Assembly (NCBI GenBank): GCA_016718155.1 | Contig: JADKEH010000004.1 | Coordinates: 62,001 to 126,000 of the forward strand | Reading direction: 5' to 3' | DNA from: Candidatus Rhodoferax randersensis | GTDB lineage: Bacteria; Pseudomonadota; Gammaproteobacteria; Burkholderiales; Burkholderiaceae_C | DNA: 64,000 nucleotides | In this document: positions 30,955 to 40,389 of the stretch, one piece after another | How the letters are laid out: every line of letters starts with the position of its first letter | Numbering within the stretch: the stretch's first letter is position 1 | The notes under the pieces: model-generated | Told to the model about the DNA's origin: nothing | Seen by the model: only the letters and a program-made list of their open reading frames with translations | The model's database searches: none | Program-made: the position numbers and the translations under genes

Positions 30955-33063
30955 GTGCAGCCTCTCAACGATTCTTCGACGCCCCTGGCACCCGACCTCG
31001 CCGCCGGGCGCGAACTGTTTGCCCAGGTCCACCAGGCCGGGCGCTCACAGTTGGCGCCCGCCGAGCTGCAGCGTCTGCTCCTGCTACTTGGCATGGACCT
31101 GCAGCCGCAGGCCGACGCCGCCAGCAGCGAACCCGAATTGCGCGTGCGCATCACGTTCACCCGCGAGTTCGGCGCGGTCTTGCACGCCGGGCTGGGCGGC
31201 GTGGACGGCCAGTTGGACGAGCGCAACTTCCAGGCTGACAGGGCCTCGGTCCAGGCGGTGGTGGCACTTACCGACGGTGCGGATTTTCTGCTCCTGTTCC
31301 GGCGCACGCTGGCCTACCAGAAGCTGGTCCTATGGCGCCAAAGCCATGGTTTGGAGGCGCCCGACGCCGTCTTGACTGAGCTGTTCGGCAGGCTGCTGGC
31401 GCTGGCCCACGCGGGCCAAACCGATCATCCGAACGCAGCGCCCATGCTGGCATGCCTGGATATCGACGCCCTGCGTCTGAGCCCCGCGCCGCACGCACAT
31501 TGGGCCGAGTGCACGCTCGGCGCCCCGCCACCGCGACGCCTGCCACGGCCGATCCAGAAGATCGAGCAACTGATCCACCCCCGCAGCATCGGCATCATCG
31601 GCGTGTCGGGCAGCAGCATGAACTTTGGGCGCATCATCCTGCGCAACCTGATGGGCAGCGGCTACCCGAAGCAGCAACTGGTCATCATCCGTCCCGACGA
31701 GACCGAGATCGATGGCGTGCGCTGCGTCCCGAGCCTGCGCGCACTGCCTGAGCAGCTTGATTTGCTGATCGTGGCGATTGCCGCCAGCGCGGTGTACGAG
31801 CTGGTCGACGAGATCATCGAGACCGATTCGGTGGCGGCCGTCATGCTGATCCCGGGCAGCCTGGGCGAGACCGAGAAAAGCCGCGAACCCGCAGCGGCCC
31901 TGGGCGCACGCATCAACGCCGCGCATGCCAAGACCGGCGGTGGTCCGATCTTCCTGGGTGCCAACTGCCTCGGTGTGGTCTCGCATCCGGGGCACTATGA
32001 CTCCTGGTTCATTCCGCTGGAGCGACTGCCCAAACCGCAGAAGAAGGCTGAGCGCAATGCCGTCATGCTCAGCCAGAGCGGCGCCTTCATGATCACCCGC
32101 CTGAGCCAGAACCCCTGGCTCGACCCGCGCTACATGCTGGCGCTGGGCAACCAGACCGACCTCACGCACGGCGACCTGCTGAGCTACTTTGCCAACTGCG
32201 CCGAGATCAACACCATTGGCGTGTACGTGGAAGGCTTCAAGGATGGCGATGGCCACGACTTCGCCCTGGCCGTGCGCCAAGCCGTGCACCAGGGCAAGCA
32301 GGTGGTGGTGTACAAATCCGGACGCACCGCGCCCGGCGCTGCGGGCGTGATGGGCCATACGGCGTCGATTGCGGGCGAACTGACGGTGTTCGAGTCGGTG
32401 CTGCGACACGCTGGCGCCATCGTCGCGCGGGACTTCAGTGACTTTGATGACTTGTTCTACCTGGCCAGCGCCTTGCACGACAAGACCATCGGGGGCAACC
32501 GTCTTGGCGCCATCAGCGGCGCCGGTTTTGAAGCCGTCGGCATGGCGGACAACATCCATGGCGCGAGCTTCTCGATGCAGATGGGCGCCCTGCAAGCCAG
32601 TACCGTCGAACGCGTGCAAGGGATTCTGCAGGCCAAGCGACTCGATGCATTGGTCGAAGTGCGCAATCCGATCGACATCAACCCCGGTGCCGACGACGAG
32701 GCCCACCTGCAAATCGCCCAGGCCTTCATCGAAGATCCGAACATCGACGCGGTGGTGATCGGACTCGATCCCACTGCGCCATCGGTGCGCGCGCTGGAGC
32801 AGAGCCTGTTGCGCCCTGGCTTCGACCTGAGCGACCCCAAGAGCACGGTGCACCTGATGCCGCCGCTGGTGCAGGGCAACCCCAAGCCCATCATTGGCGT
32901 CATCGATGGGGGCAGCCTGTATGACGCCATGGCGGCCAGACTGATGGACCAGGGCGTGTGCGTGTTTCGCAACTGCGCGCGGGCCACTCAGGCCCTGGTG
33001 CGGTACACGCAGGCGCGCCTGAACGCTGAACGGATCAGAACCGGCGCCCCGCACCAGAACTGA
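30955..33063 (+). CDS. ADP-forming acyl-CoA synthetase-like protein with incomplete ATP-grasp region
   Basis: A 702-residue protein of the NDP-forming acyl-CoA synthetase group. The first about 190 residues resemble only the second half of an ATP-grasp domain (VRITFTREFGAVLHAGLGG, later MLACLDIDALRLSP). From about 200 on there is a CoA-binding Rossmann domain (HPRSIGIIGVSGSSMNFG) and then the ligase domains with the phospho-His candidate in MGHTASIAG near 467. The normal order is CoA-binding first, ATP-grasp second; here it is reversed and the ATP-binding half is missing. GTG start has GGAG about nine bases before it. It converges on the oxidoreductase at 33688, whose family makes arylacetyl-CoA, a typical substrate of this group. 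Confidence 0.75.
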   Translation: MQPLNDSSTPLAPDLAAGRELFAQVHQAGRSQLAPAELQRLLLLLGMDLQPQADAASSEPELRVRITFTREFGAVLHAGLGGVDGQLDERNFQADRASVQAVVALTDGADFLLLFRRTLAYQKLVLWRQSHGLEAPDAVLTELFGRLLALAHAGQTDHPNAAPMLACLDIDALRLSPAPHAHWAECTLGAPPPRRLPRPIQKIEQLIHPRSIGIIGVSGSSMNFGRIILRNLMGSGYPKQQLVIIRPDETEIDGVRCVPSLRALPEQLDLLIVAIAASAVYELVDEIIETDSVAAVMLIPGSLGETEKSREPAAALGARINAAHAKTGGGPIFLGANCLGVVSHPGHYDSWFIPLERLPKPQKKAERNAVMLSQSGAFMITRLSQNPWLDPRYMLALGNQTDLTHGDLLSYFANCAEINTIGVYVEGFKDGDGHDFALAVRQAVHQGKQVVVYKSGRTAPGAAGVMGHTASIAGELTVFESVLRHAGAIVARDFSDFDDLFYLASALHDKTIGGNRLGAISGAGFEAVGMADNIHGASFSMQMGALQASTVERVQGILQAKRLDALVEVRNPIDINPGADDEAHLQIAQAFIEDPNIDAVVIGLDPTAPSVRALEQSLLRPGFDLSDPKSTVHLMPPLVQGNPKPIIGVIDGGSLYDAMAARLMDQGVCVFRNCARATQALVRYTQARLNAERIRTGAPHQN

Positions 33064-33107
33064 TCACCTGAGACCTTGCGGGGACAGATCGCGGCAACGT
33101 CAGCGCT

Positions 33108-33599
33108 TCATGGCAGCGGATCGGGGTCGGCGTCCCAGGTGGCGGAGGGACGCGGCGTGCGGGCCAGCCACTCGTCCAGCGCTGCCACGTGACCCGTTTC
33201 CTCTTCGGCAAATTCAGCACCGAGTCGCTTCACCTCGGCATCGCTGGACGCTGCGCCAACGTCGCGGTAGTACTCCATCGCGCGCAGCTCGTTGCCGCGC
33301 GCGTACCTCAGGGCGTGGTAGGGCTCCATCAGGTAGTCAAAGCCCTCCTCACCGCCGACTTCGGGTGGCGTGCGCCAGCGGTATTGCCAGGACTTGAGCT
33401 TGGGCAGCTCGGTGGCGCCAACGCGCGCGCGGATTTCGTCGCGGTGCATCTCCGAGTAACGAACCATGTCGCGAAACACGGCGGCCACCGCGTTGTTCTG
33501 TTGCGCCTCCATCATGTCGGCCAGCTCCAGGTAGCGGTCGGCCGCCTCCTGCTCCAGCGCAATGGCGTGGGCCAGAAACTCTGGCAAGGTGTAGCTCAT
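33108..33599 (-). CDS. Ferritin-like diiron protein (rubrerythrin-type, no rubredoxin domain)
   Basis: A 163-residue four-helix protein. Diiron ligand motifs are visible: Glu in ALEQEAADRYLE near 15, EMHRDE near 54, and EEETGHVAALDEWL near 140. There is no cysteine zinc or rubredoxin segment, unlike the rubrerythrin at 42064. Such proteins remove peroxide or oxygen or handle iron. The ATG at 33599 is preceded by AAGGAGA; the frame continues upstream but without a ribosome site. Last gene of the minus-strand array, after the arylpyruvate oxidoreductase. Confidence 0.8.
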   Translation of the reverse strand: MSYTLPEFLAHAIALEQEAADRYLELADMMEAQQNNAVAAVFRDMVRYSEMHRDEIRARVGATELPKLKSWQYRWRTPPEVGGEEGFDYLMEPYHALRYARGNELRAMEYYRDVGAASSDAEVKRLGAEFAEEETGHVAALDEWLARTPRPSATWDADPDPLP

Positions 33600-33687
33600 G
33601 AGGGTCTCCTTCAAGGGTTTAGAAAACAAGACTCGGTTACGGGCGGCAGGATCGGCAACGCGCTGACGATTCCGCGCGCTGCGGCGC

Positions 33688-36600
33688 TCAGGCCACGACT
33701 TCGGCTTCGATCTCCTTGGCCTGAGCCCGCATAGCCGCCACCGACCGCACGCGCACGCTGCCAAATCCGCGCACCGTGGCAGGCAGTGCCGCCAGGCGCA
33801 CTGCTGTGGCGTGGTTGCTGGGCTTGAGCGTGCGCAGAAGGTTCATCATCAATTGCTCGTACTCCTGGGCCAGGGCACGCTCAGCTTTGCGTGCGGACGA
33901 CCAGGCAAACGGGTCCAGCGGCGTGCCGCGCAAGCCGCGCAGTCCGGCCAATAGCTTGAGCCCGATGCGTGCTGACGGACCAAAGCGACGTTTGGCCTGC
34001 GGTCGCCCGTCCGGGCGTGAGTTGACCAGGTACTCTGGTGCAAAGTGGTAGTGCACCGTGTAGTCGCCCTCGAAGTTCTCGCGCAAGGAACGCTCCAGGC
34101 TGCCATTGGTGTACAGGCGCGCCACCTCGTATTCGTCCTTGCAGGCCAGCAGCTTGGCATAGTTCAGGGCCACCTGGCGCGTCAGCTCCAATGGCGCGCC
34201 GCTCGGCAGGACCGACTTTTCGACCGCACGCACCTGATCAACAAAGTTTTGATAACGCAGGGCCAGCGCCGCATTCTGGTAAGCCGCCAGGCGCAGACGC
34301 GCAGCCTGCACGATGGCGTCGAGCTGCGCCGCGTCGCTGGGTCCGGGTGCTTCCTCGGTCACGCCCAGCAGCGCGTCCAGCGCGGCCGGTTCGGCGGCGG
34401 CCAGCCGGCCGCAGGCAAAGGCCAGCTTGTTGGCCTGCACCGCCACGCCATTGAGTTCGAGCGCGCGCTCAATCGCCTCGCGAGCGACCGGCACCAGCCC
34501 ATGCTGCCAGGCGAAACCCAGCAACAGCACATTGGCCGCCAGCGTGTCGCCGAGCAGGCGCTCGGACAAAGCCTGGGCATCGCAGGTGGCCACCGAATCG
34601 CTGCCAATGGCATGCCGAATCTTGGCCAGCAGCCCGCTTGCATGCAGATCCGCGTCGGGATTCTGCACAAAGGCAGCGGTGGGAATCTGGTTCAGGTTGG
34701 CCGCGACACGGGTGCGGCCGCGGGTGGCGCACTGCAGGGCATCGGGCGAGGCGCCCACCACCAGGTCACCTACGATCATGGCGTCGGCCTGCTGCGTGTC
34801 GATGCGGGCCTGGTTGAGCAACTCGGCACTTTGCGCCAGCCGCACAAACGCAATCACCGAGCCGCCTTTCTGCGCAAAACCCATGAAGTCCAGCACCGAA
34901 GCGCTCTTGCCTTCGAGGTGCGCGGCCGTGGCCACCAGCGCGCCCACGGTGATGATGCCGGTGCCGCCGACGCCGGTAATGACCAAGTCGTAGGGCGCAT
35001 TCCAGTGCCAGGCTGGTGGCTCGCTCAGGCGCGCGATGGCGCTGCTCAACGCGTCGTTGGCCACGCCGGCGCCGACTTGCCGGCGCAGCACGGCACCCTC
35101 CACGGTAAACATCGCCGGGCAGGTGGCCTGCAGGCAGGCGTAGTCCTGGTTGCACACAGTTTGGTCGATGTGGCGTTTGCGCCCCAAATCGGTCTGCAAG
35201 GGCCGGATCGCCACGCAGTTGGACAGGGCCGTGCAGTCGCCGCAGTTCTCGCACAACTCCGGATGGATGAACACGCGTGTGCTGCGGGCTGTCGCCAACC
35301 CGCGCTTGATGCGCCGGCGCTGCTCGGTCGCGCAGACCTGGTCAAAGATCAGCGCCGTGACGCCGGGCGTCTCGCGCAGCGTGCGCTGCACCGCATCGAT
35401 CTCGGTGCGGGCGTGAAAAGTGGTGCTGGCGGGAAAGCTTGAGCGCTCGGACAACCAGCGCTGCGCGTCCTCGGTCACCACGGCAATGCGGGTGACGCCT
35501 TCGGCCTCGATCTGTCGCGCAATTTCCGGCACCGACAGGCGCCGGTCCACCGGCTGGCCGCCGGTCATGGCCACCGCGTCGTTGTACAGAATTTTGTAAG
35601 TGATGTTGGCCTTGGCCGCCACCGCCTGGCGGATCGCCAGGTAACCCGAGTGCGAGTAGGTGCCGTCACCCATGTTCTGAAACCGGTGCGGTGCATCGGT
35701 GAAGAAGGACTGAGCCACCCAGTCAATACCCTCGCTGCCCATCGGCACTTGCGGAAAGGTGGTGGCGCGGTCCATCCAGCCCGCCATGCCGTGGCAACCA
35801 ATGCCGGCATTGGCGAACGAGCCTTCGGGGACACGGGTCGACAGATTGTGCGGACAACCGGCGCAAAAATAGGGAATGCGCCGCACGCCGTCGGCGTCGT
35901 TGGCCAGCACCGGTGTGGCGACGAACGTCGGCACGCGGTCACGCCGATCCAGCGCCGGAACATGCCCGGCCAGCCATTGGGCCAGCACCGGCATGACCCG
36001 CGAGGGCCGCAGCTCGCCGAGTGCCGACAGCATCGGCTGGTCCGCCTGGTCACGCTTGCCAAGAATGCGCGGACGCGCCGTGGCCGGCACGTTATAAAGC
36101 AGCGTACGCAGCTGGTTCTCCACTACCGGCGCCTTCTCTTCCACCACCAGCACCTCGTCGAGTCCGCGCACGAAATCCAGCATGCCCTGCGGCTCCAGCG
36201 GAAACACCAGGCCAACCTTGTAGATGCGCACGCCCGCTTCAGCCAGCATGCCCTGCGAGATGCCGAGCCGGCGCAACGCCTCCAGCAGATCGAGGTGGGC
36301 CTTGCCACAGGTCACGATCCCCACCCTGGCCTGGGGTGAGGCGACCACGATTCGGTCAATCGGGTTGGCACGCGCAAAGGCGCGCACCGCATCGAGCTTG
36401 GCGCTCAGACGGGCCTCGATGGCCAGGCCGGGCAGGTCGTGCAGCCGGTAGTGCAGGCCACCGGCCGGCGCCGTGAAGTCCACCGGCGCCTCGAACCGGG
36501 TGCGCAGGCCGTCCAAGTCCACCGTGGCCGTGCCTTCCACCGTCTCCGACAGGGCAATCAAGCCCGACCATGCGCCTGAGAAGCGCGACAGCGCCCAGCC

Positions 36601-37218
36601 GTAGAGGCCGTACTCAATCAGCTCAGCCACGTTAGCCGGATGCAGCACGGGCATGCTCCAGGCCTGCATCGCCAGGTCACTCTGGAACGGCATGCCGGAG
36701 GACACACAGCCATGGTCATCGCCCGCCACCACCAGCACGCCGCCACGTGGCGAGGCGCCATAAGCGTTGCCGTGGCGCAGCGTGTCACCGGCGCGGTCCA
36801 CGCCCGGACCCTTGCCGTACCACATCGAAAAAACACCCTCGACCTGGCGCTGCGGATCACTGGCCACGCGTTGCGTGCCCAAGGCAGCGGCAGCGGCCAG
36901 TTCCTCGTTGATGGCGGGCATGAAACGCACCTTGTGCTCGTCGAGCAGGGCCTGCGCCTTCCACAGCGCCTGATCGACGCCCCCCAACGGCGAGCCGCGG
37001 TAGCCGGACACAAAGCCGGCCGTGTTCCAGCCGTGCGCGCGGTCCAGCCGCGCCTGCATCAGGGTCAGGCGCACCAGCGCCTGGGTGCCCGATATCAGAA
37101 TCGGCCCGGACTGGGCGGTCAGGTTGTCATCCAGTCGGTAGTCCAGCAGCCGTTCGGGGCTGGCCTGGCTCATCGCTGTCGGGCCTGATCGTTCCAACTT
37201 GTGATCGGATAGGGTCAT
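33688..37218 (-). CDS. Fused indolepyruvate (arylpyruvate):ferredoxin oxidoreductase
   Basis: A single 1176-residue chain that combines the alpha and beta parts of IorAB. The family oxidatively decarboxylates arylpyruvates to arylacetyl-CoA, reducing ferredoxin. The N-terminal pyrimidine-binding part (SGYRGSPLGGVD near 70) is followed by the TPP block (MGDGTYSHSG and NDAVAMTGGQ, about 520-560). A Cys-rich segment (CENCGDCTALSNC, then CNQDYACLQATC, about 650-700) can bind Fe-S clusters. Near 745 the gamma-type domain starts (VITGVGGTGIITVGALVATA). ATG at 37218 is used; an internal ATG at 37173 is possible. Phenylpyruvate would give phenylacetyl-CoA, the substrate of PadBCD encoded in the same array. 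Confidence 0.88.
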   Translation of the reverse strand: MTLSDHKLERSGPTAMSQASPERLLDYRLDDNLTAQSGPILISGTQALVRLTLMQARLDRAHGWNTAGFVSGYRGSPLGGVDQALWKAQALLDEHKVRFMPAINEELAAAAALGTQRVASDPQRQVEGVFSMWYGKGPGVDRAGDTLRHGNAYGASPRGGVLVVAGDDHGCVSSGMPFQSDLAMQAWSMPVLHPANVAELIEYGLYGWALSRFSGAWSGLIALSETVEGTATVDLDGLRTRFEAPVDFTAPAGGLHYRLHDLPGLAIEARLSAKLDAVRAFARANPIDRIVVASPQARVGIVTCGKAHLDLLEALRRLGISQGMLAEAGVRIYKVGLVFPLEPQGMLDFVRGLDEVLVVEEKAPVVENQLRTLLYNVPATARPRILGKRDQADQPMLSALGELRPSRVMPVLAQWLAGHVPALDRRDRVPTFVATPVLANDADGVRRIPYFCAGCPHNLSTRVPEGSFANAGIGCHGMAGWMDRATTFPQVPMGSEGIDWVAQSFFTDAPHRFQNMGDGTYSHSGYLAIRQAVAAKANITYKILYNDAVAMTGGQPVDRRLSVPEIARQIEAEGVTRIAVVTEDAQRWLSERSSFPASTTFHARTEIDAVQRTLRETPGVTALIFDQVCATEQRRRIKRGLATARSTRVFIHPELCENCGDCTALSNCVAIRPLQTDLGRKRHIDQTVCNQDYACLQATCPAMFTVEGAVLRRQVGAGVANDALSSAIARLSEPPAWHWNAPYDLVITGVGGTGIITVGALVATAAHLEGKSASVLDFMGFAQKGGSVIAFVRLAQSAELLNQARIDTQQADAMIVGDLVVGASPDALQCATRGRTRVAANLNQIPTAAFVQNPDADLHASGLLAKIRHAIGSDSVATCDAQALSERLLGDTLAANVLLLGFAWQHGLVPVAREAIERALELNGVAVQANKLAFACGRLAAAEPAALDALLGVTEEAPGPSDAAQLDAIVQAARLRLAAYQNAALALRYQNFVDQVRAVEKSVLPSGAPLELTRQVALNYAKLLACKDEYEVARLYTNGSLERSLRENFEGDYTVHYHFAPEYLVNSRPDGRPQAKRRFGPSARIGLKLLAGLRGLRGTPLDPFAWSSARKAERALAQEYEQLMMNLLRTLKPSNHATAVRLAALPATVRGFGSVRVRSVAAMRAQAKEIEAEVVA

Positions 37219-37232
37219 GCGGTCTTCCTCGT

Positions 37233-38348
37233 CTACGTTTTGGATGCCTTGGGTAAGGCAGGGGTTCCCATCAGCACAGCGGTAACCGTGCTCAGGATGA
37301 ACGCAATCAGGGCCAGTGCGTTCAGCGCGCCGCCCAGTCGTGTTAGCGCAAAGTTGCCAGTGGCGTCACCCGCCAGGCGCACCAGCAAGGAGCCGTGCAG
37401 CAGCGCCAGCGGGCCGTAGAACCAGGCGTGGTAGGGCACCGGCACGCGCAGCACCGCCGGAAAGATGATCGGCGCATGCCCAAACACCATGGCGAACACA
37501 AAGCCCAGCATGATCGCGTGCAGCGCCGCGTCATAGGCCGCGCTGCCGGGCTGGAGGCCGCCGGCCCACAGCAGCACCGAGGCACCCACCGCCAGCCAAA
37601 AATAACCCGACAGCAGGCACACCGCCACAAAACGGGTCAGCCCCTTGGCACGCACGGTGCGCCGCGCAATGTCCTGCTTCACCAGCCAGATTGCCAGTGC
37701 CAGCAACGCGGCGGCGAACACCACTACCCCCCAGGCGGTCTGCGCCATCAACAAGCTCAGCACAATCACCGCCAGCAGCGTGGCAAAGACGCGCGTGGCC
37801 ACCGGTGACGGGGGCATGAAACGCGACAGCTCCAGCCGCTCGCCGGCAATGGTGAGCACCAGGAAGGCCATCCACCATGGCACGACGGTATGCACCGCCC
37901 AGCCGCTGGCCCACAAGACGGCACCGACGACCCAGGCCGCCGCGCCCAACACCAAGGTGAACGTGAACAAGGCAGGCTGACGGCGAAACACGTCCAGCGA
38001 GGCGCCCAGCAGCACCAGGCCCCCCAGCACATACAAACCAGCGCCCCACTGCAGCGCGCCGCTGAGCGCCAGCACGGTGCCCAGACCGGTCGCCAACGGG
38101 CCCAGGTACGCCCACAGCCGCGACAGGGCCACCGCCCGCTCCAGCGAGATAACGACCCCGAAGAAGCCACACACCATCAAGGGGCCGTGCAGATGGGCGG
38201 CCGTTGCCGCCAGTTCGGGCATCGGCCACGCCAGCCTGACCAGCCCGGCACCGGCGCCGACGAACAAGGCAACGAAGCCCAGCATCAGCAGCGGCACGCG
38301 TTGTATCGGGCTCAGTCCCGATGCGGGGGTCGTTGGGGAAGTTGCCAC
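37233..38348 (-). CDS. NnrS-like polytopic membrane protein
   Basis: A 371-residue integral membrane protein with about ten to twelve hydrophobic helices. It has the NnrS-type pattern of membrane-embedded histidines: HLHGPLMVCGFFG near 53, LHAIMLGFVFAMVFGHAPII near 285 and YHAWFYGPLALLHG near 315. NnrS proteins bind haem and copper and relieve stress from NO in denitrifiers. Start is a GTG with an in-frame stop shortly upstream and no strong ribosome site. It lies 14 bases before the arylpyruvate oxidoreductase. A run of 16 G lies about 46 bases before its start. Exact family assignment is moderate. Confidence 0.6.
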   Translation of the reverse strand: MATSPTTPASGLSPIQRVPLLMLGFVALFVGAGAGLVRLAWPMPELAATAAHLHGPLMVCGFFGVVISLERAVALSRLWAYLGPLATGLGTVLALSGALQWGAGLYVLGGLVLLGASLDVFRRQPALFTFTLVLGAAAWVVGAVLWASGWAVHTVVPWWMAFLVLTIAGERLELSRFMPPSPVATRVFATLLAVIVLSLLMAQTAWGVVVFAAALLALAIWLVKQDIARRTVRAKGLTRFVAVCLLSGYFWLAVGASVLLWAGGLQPGSAAYDAALHAIMLGFVFAMVFGHAPIIFPAVLRVPVPYHAWFYGPLALLHGSLLVRLAGDATGNFALTRLGGALNALALIAFILSTVTAVLMGTPALPKASKT

Positions 38349-38393
38349 ACCAAAACTCGGTCAGGAGCGGGTTGGGTCGTTAACAAAAAGGGC

Positions 38394-38409
38394 GGGGGGG
38401 GGGGGGGGG
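38394..38409. repeat. Homopolymeric G16 tract upstream of the NnrS-like gene
   Basis: Sixteen consecutive G on the plus strand (C on the transcribed side), followed by more G-rich sequence to about 38440. It lies between the MIP18 gene stop and the NnrS-like start, in the likely promoter or leader. Such tracts slip during replication, and they are also common sequencing or assembly errors. Confidence 0.9.
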
Positions 38410-38526
38410 CAGGGGGCCGGGCCGGGGGCGGGGGAGGGTTCACCTTGTGCGGTATCGGCCCGGATGCAGGAGGCTCGCAATGACGGCGCCCTTTCATGAT
38501 CGGTGGTGGGCAGGGGCCCATGTCAG

Positions 38527-38838
38527 TTAGCCTGGCCAGCCGAAGAAGTCTTTGGCCACGCCGCTCATCATGGAGGGCGTCCAGAATGGCTCCCACACCA
38601 GGTTGACGTTGACCTGTGTGCCCGGCGGCGAGATGGTGGCGATGGCCGCCCTGGACTGCTCGACCAACGAGTCCGCTACGGGGCAGGCGGGCGTGGTCAT
38701 GGTCATGTCGACGTTGACGGCATCGTCCGTGACGGCGATGTTGTAGACCAGACCCAAGGCAACAATGCTCATGCCGGCCTCGGGATCGTCGACGGTGCAC
38801 AGTGCATCACGCACCGCACTCTCGTCGGGCATGTTCAT
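38527..38838 (-). CDS. MIP18/DUF59 Fe-S cluster assembly factor
   Basis: A 103-residue single-domain protein of the MIP18 (SufT/PaaD-like) family, which helps insert Fe-S clusters into target enzymes. The typical features are present: the opening VDDPEAGMSIVALGLVYNI and the conserved TTPACP with its single functional Cys near residue 52. Its ATG overlaps the stop of the tandem GNAT gene by four bases. In an array rich in Fe-S enzymes (PadC, HcrC, HcrB, NfnAB-type protein), a role in their maturation is plausible. Confidence 0.85.
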   Translation of the reverse strand: MNMPDESAVRDALCTVDDPEAGMSIVALGLVYNIAVTDDAVNVDMTMTTPACPVADSLVEQSRAAIATISPPGTQVNVNLVWEPFWTPSMMSGVAKDFFGWPG

Positions 38839-39851
38839 GGCGAGACCGCGCGCGTGAACGCCAGCCGCTGCGATGGCACAAAACCGGCGTCGAACAGAAA
38901 TCCCAGCAGAGCCTGGTCGCGCGGCGCGGTGATGGTCTCGACCCGCTCCACGCGCAAGGCGCCCAGGTTGGCAAACAGTTGCGACAGCATGGCGCGCCCG
39001 ACCCCCCGGTTCGCATACTCGGGATCGACGCCAATGGTGTCGATCACGGCAGCGGGCTCGGTGCGGCCAAAGTCGCCGATGTCGGCGCGCGCCATCAGGT
39101 AGCCCACGATCACACCGTCCAGCCGCGCGGTCATGGAGACCCGGATTGCCGAATCATTCATCGCCTCGGCCAGCTTGCCTTGGATGTACTCGCCGCGGTC
39201 GCGCCCGGTGATGGCACGGTCGATGCGGGTGATTTCCTGCAGGTCCTGTGGCTTCATGGACTGCACATCGGCACAGTCGCGCGCCAGCTTTTCAAAGTCG
39301 TTGTCACCGGGCGCGCCGTAATCAATCTCGTGGCCCGGCCCATGACCCTCGGGCGCACCCACCGCATCATCGCGACCGGGCCGGTAGGTCCCGCCTTCGA
39401 CCGGACAGTCCAGCCAGCGGTCGGCGGCCAGCGTGAAGCCCATGGCATCGAACCAACGCAGCATGGCATGCTGATTCCACGCGGCGGAGGTGTGCAGATC
39501 GGTCAAGCCGTGCTTGCGCGCATGGACCATCAAGGCCTGCAGCAGCTTCTCGCCCACGCCGATGCCACGCGCGTTGGCGTGCACCCCGACCATTTCCAGG
39601 CGCAGCCCCGGCTGCGGGCGGCCAAACTCTCCGAGCATGGTCCGTGCCAGCGCATAGCCGACCAACTCGCCTCCATCGGTGGCGGCAAACTGCGCGTGCA
39701 GGCCGGGTTCGCGCAGGGCCGCCGCCAGTCGGCGCTCGATGTAGTCGCGCCGTGATCGCCCCTCAATCGTGGCGTCGATCGCCACCACGGCATCCAGGTC
39801 ATCTTTGGCCAGCGCACGAATGGCTGTGTTTCGCAAGGCAATGTTTTCCAT
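38835..39851 (-). CDS. Tandem GNAT-domain N-acetyltransferase
   Basis: A 338-residue protein with two GNAT folds. The first (about 10-150) has the acetyl-CoA loop region VGVHANARGIGVGEKLLQAL; the second (about 190-335) has IGVDPEYANRGVGRAMLSQL. Both start with a similar segment (DLDAVVAIDATIEGRSRRDY and ITRIDRAITGRDRGEY), which also occurs in the single-domain protein at 55105. The three domains therefore form one subfamily within the aromatic cluster. Target unknown. Lysine acetylation of acyl-CoA ligases by GNAT enzymes is known in anaerobic aromatic degraders, so the two ligases here are candidate targets. Confidence 0.8.
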   Translation of the reverse strand: MENIALRNTAIRALAKDDLDAVVAIDATIEGRSRRDYIERRLAAALREPGLHAQFAATDGGELVGYALARTMLGEFGRPQPGLRLEMVGVHANARGIGVGEKLLQALMVHARKHGLTDLHTSAAWNQHAMLRWFDAMGFTLAADRWLDCPVEGGTYRPGRDDAVGAPEGHGPGHEIDYGAPGDNDFEKLARDCADVQSMKPQDLQEITRIDRAITGRDRGEYIQGKLAEAMNDSAIRVSMTARLDGVIVGYLMARADIGDFGRTEPAAVIDTIGVDPEYANRGVGRAMLSQLFANLGALRVERVETITAPRDQALLGFLFDAGFVPSQRLAFTRAVSP

Positions 39852-39878
39852 GACAGGTTTCCTTGGGGTAATGCGGCG

Positions 39879-40373
39879 TCAACCCGCCGCGTAATCGAAG
39901 GCCAGCTGACGATCAGTCTCGTCGTCCAGCAAATCGTCCAGCAATGGCAACAGGGCCATTTCCTCTTTTTGAATGTGCGCCACCTGGCGCTCCACCAGCT
40001 CCAGCGCACCCCGCTTGAGCGCGTCCCAGCCGGCGCCGTCGAGTGTGCCAGCGGCGGCCGCACGGGTCAGCGGCAACAGCTCCTCGGCCACCTCGCGAAT
40101 GGCCTCATGCTCCTCGGTCAGCAACATGGCGATTTCGCCGTCTCCGGCCTCGGCCATGCGCGGGAACAGCTCCTTTTCTTCAAAACCAAAGTGCCGGCCA
40201 ATGTCCTGCTCCAGGTTGCGCGCCAGCGCCACCACCAGCTTGATCAGCTCGGGCTCGCGCGGTCCGTCACCGCGTGGCGCACGCGCCAGCGCCTGCTCGG
40301 CGCGCCCCAACAGGTCGAGATTGGCACGATGCTCTTCGTGCAGGGTATGGCTGGTTTGTCGGTTGAAATTCAT
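39879..40373 (-). CDS. Hemerythrin-like diiron protein (RIC/DnrN-type)
   Basis: A 164-residue four-helix protein with the hemerythrin ligand set: HTLHEEH near residue 10, HFGFEEKELFP near 62, LLTEEHEAIRE near 84 and HIQKEEMALLP near 133. Proteins of this type bind oxygen or NO and in the RIC group repair Fe-S clusters damaged by nitrosative stress. A perfect palindrome lies 17 bases before the start (40390-40405), so the gene may have its own regulated promoter even though it sits inside a same-strand array. Confidence 0.85.
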   Translation of the reverse strand: MNFNRQTSHTLHEEHRANLDLLGRAEQALARAPRGDGPREPELIKLVVALARNLEQDIGRHFGFEEKELFPRMAEAGDGEIAMLLTEEHEAIREVAEELLPLTRAAAAGTLDGAGWDALKRGALELVERQVAHIQKEEMALLPLLDDLLDDETDRQLAFDYAAG

Positions 40374-40389
40374 GGTGCTGGAATAATAA

